From positions 868,001-932,000 of the forward strand of contig OZ037859.1 in the NCBI GenBank assembly GCA_964035575.1: a stretch of DNA of 64,000 nt. Reading direction: 5' to 3'. The DNA comes from Rhynchopus sp. YZ270_cl-10. Taxonomy: Eukaryota > Euglenozoa > Diplonemea > Diplonemida > Diplonemidae. Below are positions 22,624 through 34,294 of the stretch, piece by piece. The notes beneath the pieces are model-generated. The model did not search any database, was not told where the DNA came from, and saw nothing but the letters and a program-made list of their open reading frames with translations. How positions within the stretch are numbered: the first letter of the stretch is position 1; each line of letters begins with the position of its first letter. The translations under genes and the position numbers were made by a program.

Positions 22624-23395
22624 GTTCAGCCCTCACCTCGATCCCGATCTGCAAGGGTGTTTGTAGTTTGTAGTGTAGGAGTGGGGTGGTTTTGCCAGAA
22701 GTCATGCAAAATAATGGATGGGGTGGGTGTGCTTGTTCTGCACCTTATGTTTTCTGCTGATGAAATAATCACTGTCAGGAAGACGCGTCACCTGTAAAAG
22801 ACTCTGTGCCTGCAGACGGCACACCTCATCGAAAAGAGTGTGACGAAGATGAGGCAATCTGAAACAGGAGGTATAATCGCGTATTACGGTAAGTCCTGAC
22901 TTTTTGTATTTAATTTTTGTTTTGTTTTGTTTTATTGTTGCTTGGAAAAAATGTTCATTCATAATCATGTCACACTTACTTTTTAAAAAAATGGGCAAGA
23001 AAAACGTTTCCACTTTACAAAAAAAGTGGGGTGGGGAGGTGTGGGGAATTCGTATGTTGCTACGCAGTACTGTCAACACAGACCTAACAGCAGTCGACTA
23101 CAACTCAAACACGCAGAATACTTTGCCTGCAAGCTGTTGGTTCATCCACAGATCCTGTCTCTATAAATTAAAAAAAAAGGGGAGGGAAGAAAGAATTACG
23201 CGCTACGAAACACAGGTTGCTGGTTTTAAAAAAAAATGGTTGCGATAGTCAAATTTCCTTCGCTTTTTTTATTATTTTATTTTCGTTGAAACCTTGTTCA
23301 CATTAGTGATCACACCGAGGATGTGCTCCACGGACCGAAATTGTCTACTTTTGTATATTTACGCAAATTGTCTCGAATAATTCCACAACGACAAA
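22624..23395. other. Spacer between lipid-kinase gene and DYRK gene
   Basis: Small frames only. On the minus strand a weak pyrimidine stretch ending CTTGCAG (around 22650) precedes the DYRK start. Poly-A and poly-T tracts near 22915 and 23170. Confidence 0.5.
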
Positions 23396-24733
23396 CTACG
23401 GTGCCATTATGTTCAGAGATGATGGACAACATGTAATGGTCACTTCCCCGTATGACAGCCATTCCCCGTCCAAGTCCATCTTTCCTTTGGAGGGAGTGGG
23501 TGCAAGAGGGGTGAGAGTGAGCGAATGCGCTTTGTAATGTTCCATGTAGGGTGCATCGGAACACGCAGTACTCTCAACTCTGTTGAAGAAGTCAATCATT
23601 TGGAAGCGGCCGGCTTTGCTCCTTCGGATTAGTGTGACGTCAATACATCCATCTGCAAGTTTGGCGAACGGGTTGGTCATGAAGTTTGATGAAATCTCTG
23701 CAACGTTACTCATGTGAAGCCCAACCAAATCGTCTTCAATCTCGATAGTGCGTCCCTTTGCCACTGTGGGTGTGAAAGGTTTTGCATCTGATTTGTTCCC
23801 ATCTGCAGCAAGGGAAGGCTCCCACACTGTGTGCGCTGTGGCTGCATCTTCTGTGACAAGGTTCAGACGAAGCTTTACTGGGTAAGATGGAAGAAAGATC
23901 ACTTTGAACACTCCTGTAAGGGGAAATCGTGTAGGACCGAGCCATCTCAGCCATTCCGAATCAAAATCGATATCAGCGATGATGCCGTAGCACATGTGCA
24001 GAAAGGCAAACCGTTCAGTCGGCTCATCAACGGCTTGTCCAGCAATGGTTCTGTGCCCAGGTCTAGGCTGCTGAATCTTGAACACATCCAGAGGAACGCG
24101 TTGACCGTGAAAAAGAGACCAAGTAGCATCTTCAAAGTTCTGCATCCCTAGGGTACTCGCCATCCCGTTGCCACTGCCTGCAGGGATAACAGCGATGGTT
24201 GCGCGCTTACCCTGTTTTGCCAAGCCATTCACGATTTCATGCATTATGCCATCCCCTCCTATGCTGCATACAACGTCATTGCTGGAAAACTGCAAATTAG
24301 CTGCGATTTCTATCGCATGCTGTGGCGCACGTGTCTCCTGTTTTTCGGTTTCAACCCCAAAAAAATCGAATGTTCGTTCTATTCTTTCCCAGAGCGCACC
24401 CGCATTTCCTGTACCACTGTTTGGGTTTACAATCGTATGCACTTTTACCCCACTCAGAGTACACTGTTTCGTGGCTTCCGTCCGAAGACTGGCCGAGGTC
24501 ATTAATGCAGCTTGTTCATCATTGCAAATGAGGGTATGCGTTTCTGCGACACGGGCGTATGGAGCCTTATTGCTTTTGGAAAAGGCTGTCACACTTACAG
24601 TGCAGCCAGTGGTCACGATATCCATAATATCTGCCGCACAGAGAAGAGTAACACCCTCACTCACAAGGCCCAGTGAGGACACGCCGCAGTCCATTTGCTT
24701 CCCATCATACTTGAGGCATATTGTCTCCGCCAT
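23396..24733 (-). CDS. Sphingosine/diacylglycerol kinase-like lipid kinase
   Basis: A 445-residue uninterrupted frame with the DAGK catalytic fold. Phosphate-binding NPNSGTG is at 103-109, the nucleotide-binding GGDGIMHE at 159-166, and PAGSGNG at 184-190. A C-terminal DGEW replaces the final DGE motif of the family. The layout (about 90-residue N-terminal domain, then catalytic core, then beta-rich C-terminal half) matches sphingosine kinases and ceramide kinases. It would phosphorylate a sphingoid base, ceramide or diacylglycerol with ATP at a membrane surface; the exact substrate cannot be told. There is no transmembrane segment. The insert DAATAHTVWEPSLAADGNKS in the C-terminal half is poorly conserved and may be lineage-specific. 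Confidence 0.85.
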   Translation of the reverse strand: MAETICLKYDGKQMDCGVSSLGLVSEGVTLLCAADIMDIVTTGCTVSVTAFSKSNKAPYARVAETHTLICNDEQAALMTSASLRTEATKQCTLSGVKVHTIVNPNSGTGNAGALWERIERTFDFFGVETEKQETRAPQHAIEIAANLQFSSNDVVCSIGGDGIMHEIVNGLAKQGKRATIAVIPAGSGNGMASTLGMQNFEDATWSLFHGQRVPLDVFKIQQPRPGHRTIAGQAVDEPTERFAFLHMCYGIIADIDFDSEWLRWLGPTRFPLTGVFKVIFLPSYPVKLRLNLVTEDAATAHTVWEPSLAADGNKSDAKPFTPTVAKGRTIEIEDDLVGLHMSNVAEISSNFMTNPFAKLADGCIDVTLIRRSKAGRFQMIDFFNRVESTACSDAPYMEHYKAHSLTLTPLAPTPSKGKMDLDGEWLSYGEVTITCCPSSLNIMAP

Positions 24734-24748
24734 AATCCCTTTTCTGTG

Positions 24749-24790
24749 CTGTGAAAGTTCAAAAGGAAGGGTTACAGGGGTGTTGTGGGG
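24749..24790 (-). promoter_or_regulatory. Pyrimidine tract plus AG ahead of lipid-kinase start
   Basis: On the minus strand CTGTAACCCTTCCTTTTGAA leads to TTTCACAG, 15 nt upstream of the ATG at 24733. Confidence 0.4.
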
Positions 24791-25571
24791 AGACAGGCAG
24801 GAGTATAAACAATTGATGGAGGGTAAAAATTATGAGAAATTTACGTCGGCACTGCACCACTCCGTATCAAGGCTGCCTTGCCCCCAGGGGATCCTGTCCA
24901 CATCAGTTGCGTGACGGAACCCTGAGAGTGGAAAGGAAAATGGTATTGCATTGCGTGGAAGGGATGTCTGTTGAAGTAAAAATAAATAAATTTGAACATA
25001 AATAAACCTATTAGAGGGCACATAAAAACTTTGCACCCCTCCCTGTGGCTTTCCGTACCCTCCCGCCGAAATTTCGAAGGGACCCTTCGAAATTCGGAGG
25101 GTCCCTCCGAAAAAAAATTTTTTGGACGCGAAAATCGGTCTCAAAACGGTCCAAATTGCCCCATGCGCGGCATTCCGGGCAATTTGAGGGCAATTTGGCG
25201 TGCAATAGCCATGTGTGGGGCACTATGTGGTGCACCCGTGCCCCCATGCTGCACCCCTTATACATGGTTTTTACAGGCAAAAAGTGAAAAAAGACAGTCG
25301 GGCACAAAAAGCCACGGATCGGGGCACAAAGTTACATCCCACCCTCCCTTGGCCCTCGGGACTCCTTTCGGGAGGTCAGGGCTTCCCTCACCTCCCTCAA
25401 GGGTCCCTCGGGCTTTGGCGGGAGGGAGGGAAATAACCAAAACAAAACTCCTTTACACTCAACATTACGATGATGAGTCGGTATTAGTCAAAATTAAGTT
25501 TTGCGAATCCTAAACACTTTCTGCTGGTTCAAGTGGTTGATGAGTGAGATCGTCCGGCACAAAACATAATT

Positions 25572-25595
25572 CTAGAAAACACTTGTGTTTTCTAG
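25572..25595. repeat. Perfect palindrome, first copy
   Basis: Eleven-base arms CTAGAAAACAC and GTGTTTTCTAG around a TT centre. The same 24 bases occur at 27021-27044, and both copies are followed by TTTTT and, about 25-30 nt later, by a CGCCACCC(..)CGGTCT string. Confidence 0.9.
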
Positions 25596-25635
25596 TTTTT
25601 ACTGTTGCCAAAACGCCACCCACCCGGTCTCCACG

Positions 25636-26071
25636 TATGAACGGCACGCTTTTCAACGGGTCGTTTTGTTGCGTACGAACGGCACGCTTTTAAGCGGGTC
25701 GTTTTGTTGCGTATGAACGGCACGCTTTTCAACGGGTCGTTTTGTTGCGTATGAACGGCACGCTTTTCAACGGGTCGTTTTGTTGCGTACGAACGGCACG
25801 CTTTTCAACGGGTCGTTTTGTTGCGTATGAACGGCACGCATTTAAGCGGGTCGTTTTGTTGCGTATGAACGGCACGCTTTTGAGCGGGTCGTTTTGTTGC
25901 GTATGAAGGGCACGCTTTTGAGCGGGTCGTTTTGTTGCGTACGAAGGGCACGCTTTTCAACGGGTCGTTTTGTTGCGTATGAACGGCACGCTTTTCAACG
26001 GGTCGTTTTGTTGCGTACGAACGGCACGCTTTTCAACGGGTCGTTTTGTTGCGTATGAACGGCACGCATTT
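25636..26071 (+). repeat. 38-bp satellite, first block (about 11 units)
   Basis: Tandem units start TATGAACGGCACGC or TACGAACGGCACGC, continue with a variable TTTTCAA, TTTTGAG or TTTTAAG core, and end CGGGTCGTTTTGTTGCG. The block stops inside a unit whose core is ATTTAG. Same orientation as the second block. Open frames in it arise because 38 is not a multiple of three and the unit is stop-poor; they are not genes. Confidence 0.95.
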
Positions 26072-26109
26072 AGTTTTTTTTGGCAATCCTTAACACTCCT
26101 GGCTGGTGT

Positions 26110-26724
26110 GCTTGATAAACGCAACCGAACACAACGAAACGGATCCGCTCTATACGTTACGATCCGTATGCAACCAAAGCATGCAACGCAACGCAACCTA
26201 TGTGTACGTAACGATCAGAACGCAACGAACGCAACGTAACGGATGCAACACAACCAACGCAACCTATGCGTACGTTGCGATCTGTTTATATCGATCTCAA
26301 CATAACGAACACAACGCATGCAACGCAACGCAACCGATGTGTACGTAACGATCAGAACGCAACGAACGTAACGAAACGAACACAACCAACGCAACGGATG
26401 CAACGCAACCTGTGTGTACGTTGCGTTCTGTATGCAACGCGTGCAACACAACGCAACCTATGCGTACGTTGCGATCTGTACATATCGATCTCTACACAAC
26501 GAACGCAACGCATGCAACGCAACGCAACCGATGTGTACGTAACGATCGGAACGCAACGAACGTAACCAACCGAACACAACCAACGCAACGCAACCGCTCC
26601 GTACGTTGCGCTCTGTACGTAACCATCTCTACACAACGAACGCAACGTATGCAACACAACGTAACCGGTGTGCTCGTAGCGATGTGTACGCAACGTAGCG
26701 AAGGCAACGCAACCAACGCAACGA
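26110..26724 (+). repeat. AACGCAAC-type minisatellite with about 190-bp higher-order period
   Basis: Dense short strings such as AACGCAACG, AACGAACG and GTACGTAACGATC. The string CGTACGTTGCGATCTGT occurs near 26271 and again near 26462, each followed by ATATCGATCTC about 5 nt later, indicating a higher-order unit of about 190 bp. The inverse of ACGCATGCAACGCAACGCAA reappears near 27690-27715 on the other side of the inverted arms. Confidence 0.75.
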
Positions 26725-27494
26725 GTGGTTACAAACCCCCACGCATGGTTCTCACACCGCTCTGGCACGTTTCCCAAGCCGCAAACCCGGTTGCCTGCCT
26801 GAAAAACCGGGTTTTTGGCCAAAACGGCTGTTTTGCCTGTAGAACCCTGTAGAAGCCTTAAGAAACACGTGTAAAAAAGGGGTACTCGCGACACCCTGGT
26901 TTCAGGGTCTGTCAGGGTTTGGAGGTCTTTGCTTCAGAGAAAGTCTCCTAAAAACCTCCTATCTTCCCAAGAATCCACTTTTTTGACCTCTTTGGACGTT
27001 TAGGGACCTGAAAAAAAATTCTAGAAAACACTTGTGTTTTCTAGTTTTTAAAGGTTGCTTTTCTCGCCACCCCGGTCTAACCCCCTCAGTCCTCCTCTAT
27101 CCTCCTCTAACCCCTTCAGTCTCACCCCCCCCTGCTGGATCCGACCAAAAACCGGTTTTTTTTAGAGGGTGTAGAAGCTTCGCACAGCCGAAAAAACTTT
27201 TTCTTTGGAAAGATCGGACACTTTTTGGGGGGTGTATAGGCTCAGCGAAGCGTTAAACCGTTAGAGACCCTGACACCAGGGTGTCACGAGTACCCCTTTT
27301 ATACACGTGTTTCTTAAGGGTTCTACAGGGTTCTACAGGCAAAACAGGCGTTTTGGCCAAAAACCCCGTTTTTCAGACAGGTAAACGTGTTTGCGGCTTG
27401 GGAAACGTGCCAGCGCGGTGTGAGAACCATGCATGGACCACACACGGCACGAGTTGCAGCAGCCCACCGAAGGTGGGCTGCGTTTGGTAACCAC
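26725..27494. repeat. Inverted-repeat element with roughly 185-230 bp arms
   Basis: The left arm is 26725-26911 and the right arm about 27266-27494. Read inverted, the right arm matches the left through GCATGGTTCTCACACCGC, GGCACGTTTCCCAAGCCGCA, GTTTTTGGCCAAAACG and GGGGTACTCG, at roughly 90 percent by eye. The arms start GTGGTTAC and end GGTAACCAC. The right arm carries an extra 40-nt piece with hairpin CAGCCCACC/GGTGGGCTG. The centre of about 350 bp has no open frame of note, so this is probably a foldback or MITE-like element. Confidence 0.75.
27021..27044. repeat. Perfect palindrome, second copy
   Basis: Identical 24 bases to the palindrome at 25572-25595 (CTAGAAAACAC arms, TT centre), here in the centre of the inverted-repeat element. 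Confidence 0.9.
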
Positions 27495-27945
27495 CCGCTG
27501 CGGTTAACGCGCGTATCGCATATACATAGCGTTGTGTGTATCGTATACGAAGACCGTTGTGTGTAACGCACGTGTAGACCGTTCCGTTATCACAACCACA
27601 CGAGCCAGCGAAGTGTCACAGCGGCGCAGGTGTTGCGTTAACGCGATGGCGTTAAACCCGTAGCATGCTTTCGTACAGATCGCTACGTACACATCGGTTG
27701 CGTTGCGTTGCATGCGTTACGCTGCACACGAACCGTGTATCGCTTATGCATAGCGTTGTGTGTATCGTATACGTAGAGCGTTACGTGCAAACCATACACA
27801 TACCGGTTGACACACCAGCCAGCGAAGTGTTTTCAAGACCGTCAACTCAAATGGCCGAAACCCACCCTGGGGGGGGGGGGTGCCTTAGGGTGGGTGGGTG
27901 GGGTGGTGAAGCAACCTTAAAGACCTTAACACCGAGTGTTAAGGA

Positions 27946-30900
27946 ATTTCAACGGGTCGTTTTGTTGCGTACGAACGGCACGCTTTTAAGCGGGTCGTTT
28001 TGTTGCGTATGAACGGCACGCTTTTCAACGGGTCGTTTTGTTTCGTACGAACGGCACGCTTTTCAACGGGTCGTTTTTTTGCGTACGAACGGCACGCTTT
28101 TCAACGGGTCGTTTTGTTGCGTATGAACGGCACGCTTTTCAACGGGTCGTTTTGTTGCGTATGAACGGCACGCTTTTGAGCGGGTCGTTTTGTTGCGTAC
28201 GAACGGCACGCTTTTCAACGGGTCGTTTTGTTGCGTATGAACGGCACGCTTTTGAGCGGGTCGTTTTGTTGCGTACGAACGGCACGCTTTTCAACGGGTC
28301 GTTTTGTTTCGTACGAACGGCACGCTTTTCAACGGGTCGTTTTGTTGCGTACGAACGGCACGCTTTTAAGCGGGTCGTTTTGTTGCGTATGAACGGCACG
28401 CATTTAAGCGGGTCGTTTTGTTGCGTATGAACGGCACGCTTTTCAACGGGTCGTTTTGTTTCGTACGAACGGCACGCTTTTCAACGGGTCGTTTTTTTGC
28501 GTATGAACGGCACGCTTTTCAACGGGTCGTTTTGTTGCGTACGAACGGCACGCTTTTCAACGGGTCGTTTTGTTGCGTATGAACGGCACGCTTTTCAACG
28601 GGTCGTTTTGTTGCGTACGAACGGCACGCTTTTCAACGGGTCGTTTTGTTGCGTATGAACGGCACGCTTTCCAGCGGGTCGTTTTGTTGCGTATGAACGG
28701 CACGCTTTTCAACCGGTCGTTTTGTTGCGTATGAACGGCACGCTTTTCAACGGGTCGTTTTGTTGCGTACGAACGGCACGCTTTCCAGCGGGTCGTTTTG
28801 TTGCGTATGAACGGCACGCTTTTCAACGGGTCGTTTTTTTGCGTATGAACGGCACGCTGTAAGCGGGTCGTTTTGTTGCGTATGAACGGCACGCTTTTCA
28901 ACGGGTCGTTTTGTTTCGTACGAACGGCACGCTTTTCAACGGGTCGTTTTTTTGCGTACGAACGGCACGCTGTAAGCGGGTCGTTTTGTTTCGTACGAAG
29001 GGCACGCTTTTTAACGGGTCGTTTTGTTGCGTATGAACGGCACGCTTTTGAGCGGGTCGTTTTGTTGCGTACGAACGGCACGCTGTAAGCGGGTCGTTTT
29101 GTTGCGTATGAACGGCACGCTTTTCAACGGGTCGTTTTGTTTCGTACGAACGGCACGCTTTTCAACGGGTCGTTTTGTTGCGTATGAACGGCACGCTTTT
29201 GAGCGGGTCGTTTTGTTGCGTACGAACGGCACGCTGTAAGCGGGTCGTTTTGTTTCGTACGAAGGGCACGCTTTTTAACGGGTCGTTTTGTTGCGTATGA
29301 ACGGCACGCTTTTGAGCGGGTCGTTTTGTTGCGTACGAACGGCACGCTGTAAGCGGGTCGTTTTGTTTCGTACGAAGGGCACGCTTTTTAACGGGTCGTT
29401 TTGTTGCGTATGAACGGCACGCTTTTCAACGGGTCGTTTTGTTGCGTATGAACGGCACGCTTTTGAGCGGGTCGTTTTGTTGCGTACGAACGGCACGCTT
29501 TTCAACGGGTCGTTTTGTTGCGTATGAACGGCACGCTTTTCAACGGGTCGTTTTTTTGCGTACGAACGGCACGCTTTTAAGCGGGTCGTTTTGTTGCGTA
29601 TGAACGGCACGCTTTTCAACGGGTCGTTTTGTTTCGTACGAACGGCACGCTTTTCAACGGGTCGTTTTTTTGCGTACGAACGGCACGCTTTCCAGCGGGT
29701 CGTTTTGTTGCGTATGAACGGCACGCTTTTAAGCGGGTCGTTTTGTTGCGTACGAACGGCACGCTTTTCAACGGGTCGTTTTGTTGCGTATGAACGGCAC
29801 GCTTTTAAGCGGGTCGTTTTGTTGCGTATGAACGGCACGCTTTTCAACGGGTCGTTTTGTTGCGTATGAACGGCACGCTTTTTAACGGGTCGTTTTGTTG
29901 CGTATGAACGGCACGCTTTTGAGCGGGTCGTTTTGTTGCGTATGAACGGCACGCTTTTCAACGGGTCGTTTTGTTGCGTATGAACGGCACGCTTTTGAGC
30001 GGGTCGTTTTGTTGCGTATGAACGGCACGCTTTTGAGCGGGTCGTTTTGTTGCGTATGAACGGCACGCTTTTGAGCGGGTCGTTTTGTTGCGTATGAACG
30101 GCACGCTTTTCAACGGGTCGTTTTGTTTCGTACGAACGGCACGCTTTTCAACGGGTCGTTTTTTTGCGTACGAACGGCACGCTTTCCAGCGGGTCGTTTT
30201 GTTGCGTATGAACGGCACGCTTTTTAACGGGTCGTTTTGTTGCGTATGAACGGCACGCTTTTTAACGGGTCGTTTTGTTGCGTATGAACGGCACGCTTTT
30301 TAACGGGTCGTTTTTTTGCTTATGAACGGCACGCTTTTTAACGGGTCGTTTTGTTGCGTATGAACGGCACGCTTTTGAGCGGGTCGTTTTGTTGCGTATG
30401 AACGGCACGCTTTTGAGCGGGTCGTTTTGTTGCGTACGAACGGCACGCTTTTCAACGGGTCGTTTTGTTTCGTACGAACGGCACGCTTTTGAGCGGGTCG
30501 TTTTGTTGCGTATGAACGGCACGCTTTTCAACGGGTCGTTTTGTTTCGTACGAACGGCACGCTTTTGAGCGGGTCGTTTTGTTGCGTATGAACGGCACGC
30601 TTTTAAGCGGGTCGTTTTGTTGCGTATGAACGGCACGCTTTTCAACGGGTCGTTTTGTTTCGTACGAACGGCACGCTTTTGAGCGGGTCGTTTTGTTGCG
30701 TATGAACGGCACGCTTTTAAGCGGGTCGTTTTGTTGCGTATGAACGGCACGCTTTTCAACGGGTCGTTTTGTTGCGTACGAAGTGCACGCTTTTGAGCGG
30801 GTCGTTTTGTTGCGTACGAACGGCACGCTTTTCAACGGGTCGTTTTGTTGCGTATGAACGGCACGCTTTTGAGCGGGTCGTTTTGTTGCGTACGAACGGC

Positions 30901-33900
30901 ACGCTTTTCAACGGGTCGTTTTGTTTCGTACGAACGGCACGCTTTTGAGCGGGTCGTTTTGTTGCGTATGAACGGCACGCTTTTAAGCGGGTCGTTTTGT
31001 TGCGTATGAACGGCACGCTTTTCAACGGGTCGTTTTGTTGCGTATGAACGGCACGCTTTTCAACGGGTCGTTTTGTTTCGTACGAACGGCACGCTTTTGA
31101 GCGGGTCGTTTTGTTGCGTACGAACGGCACGCTTTTCAACGGGTCGTTTTGTTTCGTACGAACGGCACGCTTTTGAGCGGGTCGTTTTGTTGCGTATGAA
31201 CGGCACGCTTTTCAACGGGTCGTTTTGTTGCGTATGAACGGCACGCTTTTCAACGGGTCGTTTTGTTGCGTACGAACGGCACGCTTTTCAACGGGTCGTT
31301 TTGTTTCGTACGAACGGCACGCTTTTCAACGGGTCGTTTTGTTGCGTATGAACGGCACGCTTTTCAACGGGTCGTTTTGTTGCGTATGAACGGCACGCTT
31401 TTGAGCGGGTCGTTTTGTTGCGTACGAACGGCACGCTTTTCAACGGGTCGTTTTGTTTCGTACGAACGGCACGCTTTTGAGCGGGTCGTTTTGTTGCGTA
31501 TGAACGGCACGCTTTTAAGCGGGTCGTTTTGTTGCGTATGAACGGCACGCTTTTCAACGGGTCGTTTTGTTGCGTACGAAGGGCACGCTTTTGAGCTGGT
31601 CGTTTTGTTGCGTATGAACGGCACGCTTTTAAGCGGGTCGTTTTGTTGCGTACGAACGGCACGCTGTAAGCGGGTCGTTTTGTTGCGTATGAACGGCACG
31701 CTTTTAAGCGGGTCGTTTTGTTGCGTACGAACGGCACGCTGTAAGCGGGTCGTTTTGTTTCGTACGAAGGGCACGCTTTTGAGCGGGTCGTTTTGTTGCG
31801 TACGAACGGCACGCTTTTCAACGGGTCGTTTTGTTGCGTATGAACGGCACGCTTTTAAGCGGGTCGTTTTGTTGCGTATGAACGGCACTCTGTAAGCGGG
31901 TCGTTTTGTTGCGTACGAACGGCACGCTTTTCAACGGGTCGTTTTGTTGCGTATGAACGGCACGCTTTTTAACGGGTCGTTTTGTTGCGTATCAACGGCA
32001 CGATTTTTAACGGGTCGTTTTGTTGCGTATGAACGGCACGCTTTTGAGCGGGTCGTTTTGTTGCGTACGAACGGCACGCTTTTCAACGGGTCGTTTTGTT
32101 GCATATGAACGGCACGCTTTTTAACGGGTCGTTTTGTTGCGTATGAACGGCACGCTTTTCAACGGGTCGTTTTGTTTCGTACGAACGGCACGCTTTTGAG
32201 CGGGTCGTTTTGTTGCGTACGAACGGCACGCTTTTCAACGGGTCGTTTTGTTTCGTACGAACGGCACGCTTTTGAGCGGGTCGTTTTGTTGCGTACGAAC
32301 GGCACGCTTTTCAACGGGTCGTTTTGTTTCGTACGAACGGCACGCTTTTGAGCGGGTCGTTTTGTTGCGTATGAACGGCACGCTTTTCAACGGGTCGTTT
32401 TGTTGCGTATGAACGGCACGCTTTTGAGCGGGTCGTTTTGTTGCGTACGAACGGCACGCTTTTCAACGGGTCGTTTTGTTTCGTACGAACGGCACGCTTT
32501 TGAGCGGGTCGTTTTGTTGCGTATGAACGGCACGCTTTTAAGCGGGTCGTTTTGTTGCGTATGAACGGCACGCTTTTCAACGGGTCGTTTTGTTGCGTAC
32601 GAAGGGCACGCTTTTGAGCTGGTCGTTTTGTTGCGTATGAACGGCACGCTTTTAAGCGGGTCGTTTTGTTGCGTACGAACGGCACGCTGTAAGCGGGTCG
32701 TTTTGTTTCGTACGAAGGGCACGCTTTTGAGCGGGTCGTTTTGTTGCGTACGAACGGCACGCTTTTCAACGGGTCGTTTTGTTGCGTATGAACGGCACGC
32801 TTTTAAGCGGGTCGTTTTGTTGCGTATGAACGGCACTCTGTAAGCGGGTCGTTTTGTTGCGTACGAACGGCACGCTTTTCAACGGGTCGTTTTGTTGCGT
32901 ATGAACGGCACGCTTTTTAACGGGTCGTTTTGTTGCGTATGAACGGCACGCTTTTTAACGGGTCGTTTTGTTGCGTATCAACGGCACGATTTTTAACGGG
33001 TCGTTTTGTTGCGTATGAACGGCACGCTTTTGAGCGGGTCGTTTTGTTGCGTACGAACGGCACGCTTTTCAACGGGTCGTTTTGTTGCATATGAACGGCA
33101 CGCTTTTTAACGGGTCGTTTTGTTGCGTATCAACGGCACGATTTTTAACGGGTCGTTTTGTTGCGTATCAACGGCACGCTTTTTAACGGGTCGTTTTGTT
33201 GCGTATGAACGGCACGCTTTTTAACGGGTCGTTTTGTTGCGTATGAACGGCACGCTTTTTAACGGGTCGTTTTGTTGCGTATCAACGGCACGATTTTTAA
33301 CGGGTCGTTTTGTTGCGTATGAACGGCACGCTTTTAAGCGGGTCGTTTTGTTGCGTACGAACGGCACGCTTTTCAACGGGTCGTTTTGTTGCATATGAAC
33401 GGCACGCTTTTTAACGGGTCGTTTTGTTGCTTATGAACGGCACGCTTTTTAACGGGTCGTTTTGTTGCGCATGAACGGCACGCTTTTTAACGGGTCGTTT
33501 TTTTGCTTATGAACGGCACGCTTTTTAACGGGTCGTTTTGTTGCGCATGAACGGCACGATTTTTAACGGGTCGTTTTGTTGCGTATGAACGGCACGCTTT
33601 TAAGCGGGTCGTTTTGTTTCGTACGAACGGCACGCTTTTCAACGGGTCGTTTTGTTTCGTACGAACGGCACGCTTTTGAGCGGGTCGTTTTGTTGCGTAT
33701 GAACGGCACGCTTTTCAACGGGTCGTTTTGTTTCGTACGAACGGCACGCTTTTGAGCGGGTCGTTTTGTTGCGTATGAACGGCACGCTTTTGAGCGGGTC
33801 GTTTTGTTGCGTATGAAGGGCACGCTTTTGAGCGGGTCGTTTTGTTGCGTACGAACGGCACGCTTTTCAACGGGTCGTTTTGTTTCGTACGAACGGCACG

Positions 33901-34294
33901 CTTTTAAGCGGGTCGTTTTGTTGCGTATGAACGGCACGCTTTTCAACGGGTCGTTTTGTTGCGTAGGAACGGCACGCTTTTCAACGGGTCGTTTTGTTGC
34001 GTACGAAGTGCACGCTTTTGAGCGGGTCGTTTTGTTGCGTACGAACGGCACGCTTTTCAACGGGTCGTTTTGTTTCGTACGAACGGCACGCTTTTGAGCG
34101 GGTCGTTTTGTTGCGTATGAACGGCACGCTTTTCAACGGGTCGTTTTGTTGCGTATGAACGGCACGCTTTTAAGCGGGTCGTTTTGTTGCGTATGAACGG
34201 CACGCTTTTGAGCGGGTCGTTTTGTTTCGTACGAACGGCACGCTTTTAAGCGGGTCGTTTTGTTGCGTATGAACGGCTCGCTTTTGAGTGGGTC
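27946..34294 (+). repeat. 38-bp satellite, main block (about 167 units)
   Basis: Continuous head-to-tail 38-bp units, with some 37-bp units where TGTAAG replaces TTTTAAG. Variant positions are TATGAA/TACGAA/TATCAA, the core (TTTTCAA, TTTTGAG, TTTTAAG, TTTTTAA, TTCCAG, TGTAAG) and the end TTGTTGCG/TTGTTTCG/TTTTTGCG. Variants cluster: TTTTTAA cores dominate about 32900-33560, and TGTAAG cores about 28850-29360. A segment at about 31290-31895 recurs at about 32310-32843. Every frame is nearly open, giving spurious frames of up to 263 codons. The block ends with a degenerate unit (GGCTCGC, GAGTGGGTC). Confidence 0.97.

Larger units (their letters stand above)
24734..25635. other. Spacer and left edge of the repeat region
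   Basis: Contains an imperfect palindrome at about 25060-25092 (CCGAAATTTCGAAGGG against CCCTTCGAAATTCGG) followed by GGGTCCCTCCGAAAAAA, and a second G/C-rich hairpin zone at about 25350-25430. The sequence at about 25493-25530 (AGTTTT..GAATCCT.AACACT) recurs at 26072-26105 at the left edge of the satellite insert. No gene supported. Confidence 0.6.
26087..27945. repeat. 1.86-kb insert between satellite blocks, with inverted termini
   Basis: The insert is bounded by TCCTTAACACTC at 26087-26098 and its exact inverse GAGTGTTAAGGA at 27934-27945. Inside, in order, are an AACGCAAC minisatellite, a left inverted arm, a unique centre with a copy of the CTAG palindrome, a right inverted arm, and a partly inverted counterpart of the minisatellite. 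Satellite in the same phase family resumes directly on the right. No protein gene or recognisable transposase is seen. A composite non-autonomous element or recombined repeat is likely. Confidence 0.7.

Noticed and set aside
25636-26071. CRISPR-like array
   Set aside because: Units are head-to-tail without unique spacers, in a nuclear intron-containing genome.
27946-34294. Long open frames of up to 263 codons in the satellite (RNKTTR, KACRSYATK repeats)
   Set aside because: Period 38 with a stop-poor unit opens several frames on both strands at once; the peptides merely track unit variants.
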